Source of the DNA: CAYZUE01 sp964481825
GTDB lineage: Archaea; Hydrothermarchaeota; Hydrothermarchaeia; Hydrothermarchaeales; JALUUU01
Direction: 5' to 3'
Assembly (NCBI GenBank): GCA_964481825.1
Contig: CAYZUE010000064.1
Span: 1-6,207 of the forward strand
DNA: 6,207 nt
The notes under the pieces were generated by a model that was not told where the DNA came from, did not search any database, and saw nothing but the letters and a program-made list of their open reading frames with translations. This document shows positions 6,138-6,207 of the stretch, one piece after another (positions within the stretch are counted from its first letter, which is position 1; every line of letters starts with the position of its first letter). The position numbers and the translations under genes are program-made.

Positions 6138-6157
6138 TCAGTTGATTTTACGAGGTA

Positions 6158-6207
6158 ATGAATTTGAACAAAGTAGGAATAAATTCTAGTTATGTTAAGG
6201 GTTTTAT
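6158..6207 (+). CDS. Start of a further operon gene, cut by window edge
   Basis: The frame is open from ATG 6158 to the edge (MNLNKVGINSSYVKGF). GAGGT at 6152-6156 lies only one base before this ATG but seven before the in-frame TTG at 6164, so TTG 6164 (MNKVGINSS) is the better start by spacing; the catalytic gene also uses TTG. It follows the second Fe-S gene by 20-26 bases and so is likely in the operon. In such operons this place is often held by a membrane anchor or a TorD-type chaperone, but 16 residues are too few to assign it. Confidence 0.45.
   Translation, partial: MNLNKVGINSSYVKGF

Noticed and set aside
1..6207. CRISPR arrays, tRNA or rRNA genes, insertion sequences, selenocysteine codons
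   Set aside because: There are no regularly spaced repeats, no cloverleaf or rRNA-like stretches, no transposase or terminal repeats, and the metal-ligand site is Cys with no in-frame TGA in the catalytic gene.

Overview
This is an AT-rich window, probably from an archaeon that makes a bis-molybdopterin-guanine-dinucleotide (bis-MGD) enzyme. The archaeal call rests on three things seen in the DNA: a TTTATATAT box with a purine-rich BRE-like stretch instead of bacterial -35/-10 elements, a TTG start behind a strong GGAGGT Shine-Dalgarno site, and heavy use of AGA/AGG and ATA codons. It is an inference; no rRNA or other lineage marker is present, and an AT-rich anaerobic bacterium is not excluded.

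Layout. The minus strand from 1637 to the left edge carries mobA and then moeA (cut by the edge, about 60 C-terminal residues missing). These give the last steps of molybdenum cofactor assembly: metal insertion by MoeA and GMP attachment by MobA. A 139-bp divergent intergenic region (1638-1776) holds the likely promoters. From 1777 the plus strand is a compact operon: an 816-residue catalytic subunit of the DMSO reductase superfamily, a four-cluster ferredoxin-like subunit (4241-5020), a cysteine-free 84-residue protein (5080-5334), a second four-cluster ferredoxin-like subunit (5334-6137), and the first codons of another gene at the right edge.

How the genes fit together. The catalytic subunit has one N-terminal [4Fe-4S] site and the bis-MGD domains. 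The two ferredoxin-like paralogues would carry electrons between it and an acceptor or donor not in this window. None of the subunits has a Tat signal or membrane segment, so the complex is predicted to be cytoplasmic or attached to the inner face of the membrane through a partner outside the window. The neighbouring mobA/moeA genes supply the cofactor. The substrate cannot be read from the sequence.

The most unusual part is the electron-transfer module. The two Fe-S subunits share a core that is very similar at DNA level, but differ in their ends and in a 67-residue insertion inside the last cluster motif of the second copy. The small protein between them matches the C-terminal tail of the first copy (18 of 46 residues identical, ungapped, hand count) and perhaps a piece of its N-terminal head, with no iron-sulfur core. 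It may be a remnant of a third copy, or a stand-alone interface protein.
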